From Halomonas korlensis (lineage in GTDB: Bacteria; Pseudomonadota; Gammaproteobacteria; Pseudomonadales; Halomonadaceae): DNA of 64,000 nucleotides. The notes beneath the pieces were generated by a model, which was not told the DNA's origin, searched no databases, and saw only the letters and a list, made by a program, of their open reading frames with translations. The stretch is from positions 124,001 to 188,000 of the forward strand of contig NZ_FPBP01000009.1 of NCBI RefSeq assembly GCF_900116705.1, written 5' to 3'. The translations under genes and the position numbers were made by a program. Below, one piece after another: positions 62,215 through 64,000 of the stretch. Every line of letters begins with the position of its first letter. Within the stretch, counting starts at the first letter, position 1.

Positions 62215-64000
62215 TCATTGGGGCAGGGTGATGACGCGCGGGTCCGGCGTCTCGGCATATAGCGCCTCGACCAGCTCGGCGCGGCGGTTCAGCACCATGC
62301 GCTGATTGATATAACCTTTATCGGTGATCTCGCCGGCCTCCGCGGAAGGGGGCTCGCTCATCAGCAGGGCGCGTGTGGCATAGGTGGAGCTGCCGCCGCC
62401 CTTAGCCTTGAGGGCCGCGAGCCCCTCACGCACGTGCTCGATGATTTCCGGGCGTTCCACCAGAGTTTCCAGTGGGGTGTCAGCCGGCAGGTCCGGGCAG
62501 AGGCGGCGCCATTCTTCGGGGTGGGGGAAGATCAGAAAACCGATCTCGTCGCGGTCGTGGCCGGTCACCACGATGTCCTGACCGACCGGGGCGATGGCCT
62601 CGAGACCGGCCATGCGCAGGCTGCCCACATGAACCCAGGTGCCGGTTAGCAGCTTGAAGTCCTCGCCGACTCGGCCGTCGAACAGCAGCCCCAGTTCGGG
62701 GCGCTCGGGATCCACGAACTCCACGGCGTCGCCGATCATGTAGTAGCCCTCGTCGTCGAAGGCCTTGGCAGACAGCTCGGGCTGTTTCCAGTAGCCGGCG
62801 AAGATGTTGGGTCCCTTGACGCGAACCTCCAGCTTGTCGGCACAGGGCACCAGCTTGAGCGTGGTGCCCGGGATCGGCACGCCGATCACTCCTGAGCGGG
62901 TGGCGTTGAAATGGCAGTCGGTGCAGATAGGGGCGGTTTCGGTGGAGCCCCAGGACGAGACGACCATGATGTCCTGGCCGGTGGTGGCGCGGGCCATTTC
63001 CTCCAGCGCCGTCCACAGGTGGTGGGGCAGAGCGGCGGCGGCATAGAACACCAGCTTGAGACGGCTGAAGAACCCCTCGCGCAGGGTGTCGTCCTCGCGG
63101 AGTAGCGGCACCAGCATGTCGTAGGCCCGTGGCACGCTGAAATAGAGGGTTGGTGAGACCTCCTTGAGGTTGCGCGCGGTCTTCTCGATCAGCGCGGGTG
63201 TCGGCTTGCCGTCATCCAGATAGAGGGACCCGCCCCAGCGCAGGATCAGGTTGAAGTTGTGGTTGCCACCGAAGGTATGGCTCCAAGGCAGCCAGTCGAG
63301 CAGCATCGGGGGCTCCTCAGCGAGCATCGGCCAGACCTGTTCCTTGGCCTTCTGGTTGGAGCACAGCATGCGATGGGTGTTCGGGACCGCCTTGGGCACG
63401 CCCACCGAACCCGAGGTGAACAGGAACTTGGCGATGGTGTCCGGGGTGATAGCATGGAAGGCCACCATCACCGCCGCTTCGTCGCTCCTGGCCTCGATGT
63501 CGGCGAACGCCACGCTGCATGCCATGGGCTCGCTGCTCTGACTGCCTGCCACCAGTTGGGCGTCATGCAGGTCGGCGACGGCTTCCAGCGCCGGGCGGAA
63601 CTTCTCGATGGGGTCGGCGTAAATCACGCCCGGACGCAGCAGCTCGATATTGCCCCTGAGCTTGGCATGGTCCTTGGACATCAGTGAGTTGCCCGGCGAG
63701 ACAGAGCAGGAGGGCACGCCGATGTGCATGGCGGCGACCATCAGCAGGGCATGCTCGATGCTGTTGTCCGAGAGGATCATCACCGGTCGCTCAGCCGAGA
63801 GGCCCTGGGTCAACAGCCAGGTGGCGATGGCCATTACTCGCCGGTGTGCTTCACCGTAGGTGATGCGTTGCCACTTGTCGTCGGCATCGCGCTGGGCCAG
63901 CCAGACCCGCTCGGGGTCCCGACGGGCCCAGTGCTCAAGCCATTCGCCGACGCAACGCGCATAGTCGTCCCCCAGGGGAATCTCGGAGCCCAGCAGGATG
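62215..64000 (-). CDS. Feruloyl-CoA synthetase-like CoA-ligase (5' end outside window)
   Basis: The minus-strand frame is open from base 64000 and covers 594 residues to the stop at 62215. It has the adenylation motifs: P-loop FLFTSGSVGVPKAVPNTH, WLPWSHTFGGNHN, SSWGSTETAP and GDAVEF...DGRVGEDFKLLTG near the C-terminus. The pattern is that of Fcs/feruloyl-CoA synthase, which activates hydroxycinnamates and related acids with ATP and CoA. The likely N-terminal segment seen here (WARRDPERVWLAQRD) shows that little is missing. It begins a five- or six-gene set (ligase, crotonase, SDR, acyl-CoA dehydrogenase, EtfBA). Confidence 0.88.
   Translation of the reverse strand, partial: ILLGSEIPLGDDYARCVGEWLEHWARRDPERVWLAQRDADDKWQRITYGEAHRRVMAIATWLLTQGLSAERPVMILSDNSIEHALLMVAAMHIGVPSCSVSPGNSLMSKDHAKLRGNIELLRPGVIYADPIEKFRPALEAVADLHDAQLVAGSQSSEPMACSVAFADIEARSDEAAVMVAFHAITPDTIAKFLFTSGSVGVPKAVPNTHRMLCSNQKAKEQVWPMLAEEPPMLLDWLPWSHTFGGNHNFNLILRWGGSLYLDDGKPTPALIEKTARNLKEVSPTLYFSVPRAYDMLVPLLREDDTLREGFFSRLKLVFYAAAALPHHLWTALEEMARATTGQDIMVVSSWGSTETAPICTDCHFNATRSGVIGVPIPGTTLKLVPCADKLEVRVKGPNIFAGYWKQPELSAKAFDDEGYYMIGDAVEFVDPERPELGLLFDGRVGEDFKLLTGTWVHVGSLRMAGLEAIAPVGQDIVVTGHDRDEIGFLIFPHPEEWRRLCPDLPADTPLETLVERPEIIEHVREGLAALKAKGGGSSTYATRALLMSEPPSAEAGEITDKGYINQRMVLNRRAELVEALYAETPDPRVITLPQ

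Noticed and set aside
1..64000. CRISPR array, tRNA, rRNA or prophage attachment site
   Set aside because: No spaced direct repeats, no tRNA cloverleaf and no integrase gene were found on reading the window.

Overview
The window is one strand of a GC-rich gammaproteobacterial chromosome. It looks most like a Halomonas-type marine or halophilic heterotroph: proteins are acidic, there is a DcaP-like porin, TRAP and tripartite tricarboxylate transporters are abundant, and pca gene content is Pseudomonas/Halomonas-like. The genus is inferred; no rRNA or other marker gene is present. Nearly the whole window is a catabolic island for aromatic compounds and organic acids, built from self-contained modules that each pair a transporter, enzymes and a regulator.

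Layout. 1-2145: end of a TRAP transporter operon (DctP end, DctQ, DctM), convergent with an AEC-family permease (2149-3096). 3206-10576: an IclR regulator of the PcaR/PcaU/PobR type, divergent from a TctCBA transporter, a class III CoA-transferase, an SDR and a 3-hydroxyacyl-CoA dehydrogenase. 10767-20384: the protocatechuate branch (pcaB, fused pcaDC, MFS permease, PcaQ, pcaH, pcaG, a BKACE/DUF849 enzyme and a FUSC efflux protein). 20426-28769: a sigma-54 activator divergent from a PchC/PchX/PchF-like p-alkylphenol dehydrogenase operon with an exported metallo-beta-lactamase-fold protein, an aryl aldehyde dehydrogenase and an aryl alcohol dehydrogenase. 28881-32912: M20 amidohydrolase, SSS symporter, DUF3311 protein and a divergent LysR. 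32983-34994: a lipoprotein M48 protease and an MFS permease. 35156-40272: a NahR-like LysR with a salicylate-hydroxylase-like monooxygenase, and a MobR-like MarR with a 3-hydroxybenzoate 4-monooxygenase (MobA). 40402-50035: a BoxR/BzdR-like HTH-shikimate-kinase regulator facing a TRAP transporter, CoA-transferase, thiolase, DcaP-like porin and SDR. 50324-51547: a Bcr/CflA-type exporter. 51664-54105: decayed IS481 and IS66 elements and a broken aminotransferase. 54329-56399: an intact class III aminotransferase and a TetR regulator. 56465-56835: IS3 debris. 56977-64000 (minus strand): a CoA-ligase, crotonase, SDR, acyl-CoA dehydrogenase and EtfBA set, with the ligase cut by the window end.

How it fits together. 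Several peripheral routes converge on protocatechuate: p-alkylphenols or aryl alcohols via PchCF, aldehyde dehydrogenase and an expected PobA elsewhere; 3-hydroxybenzoate via MobA; probably phenylpropanoids via the CoA-ligase/beta-oxidation set. PcaHG, PcaB and PcaDC take protocatechuate to 3-oxoadipate. No pcaIJ or pcaF is present, but a BKACE enzyme follows pcaG directly. It could cleave 3-oxoadipate with acetyl-CoA to succinyl-CoA and acetoacetate, a non-classical end to the pathway. DNA sites support dual control of pca: PcaR-like 15-bp boxes upstream of tctC and pcaDC, and a textbook PcaQ site (ATAACC-N4-GGTTAT) upstream of pcaH. A TGCA-N6-TGCA site of the BzdR/BoxR type overlaps a TATAAT box upstream of the second TRAP operon and suggests that a CoA-thioester controls it.
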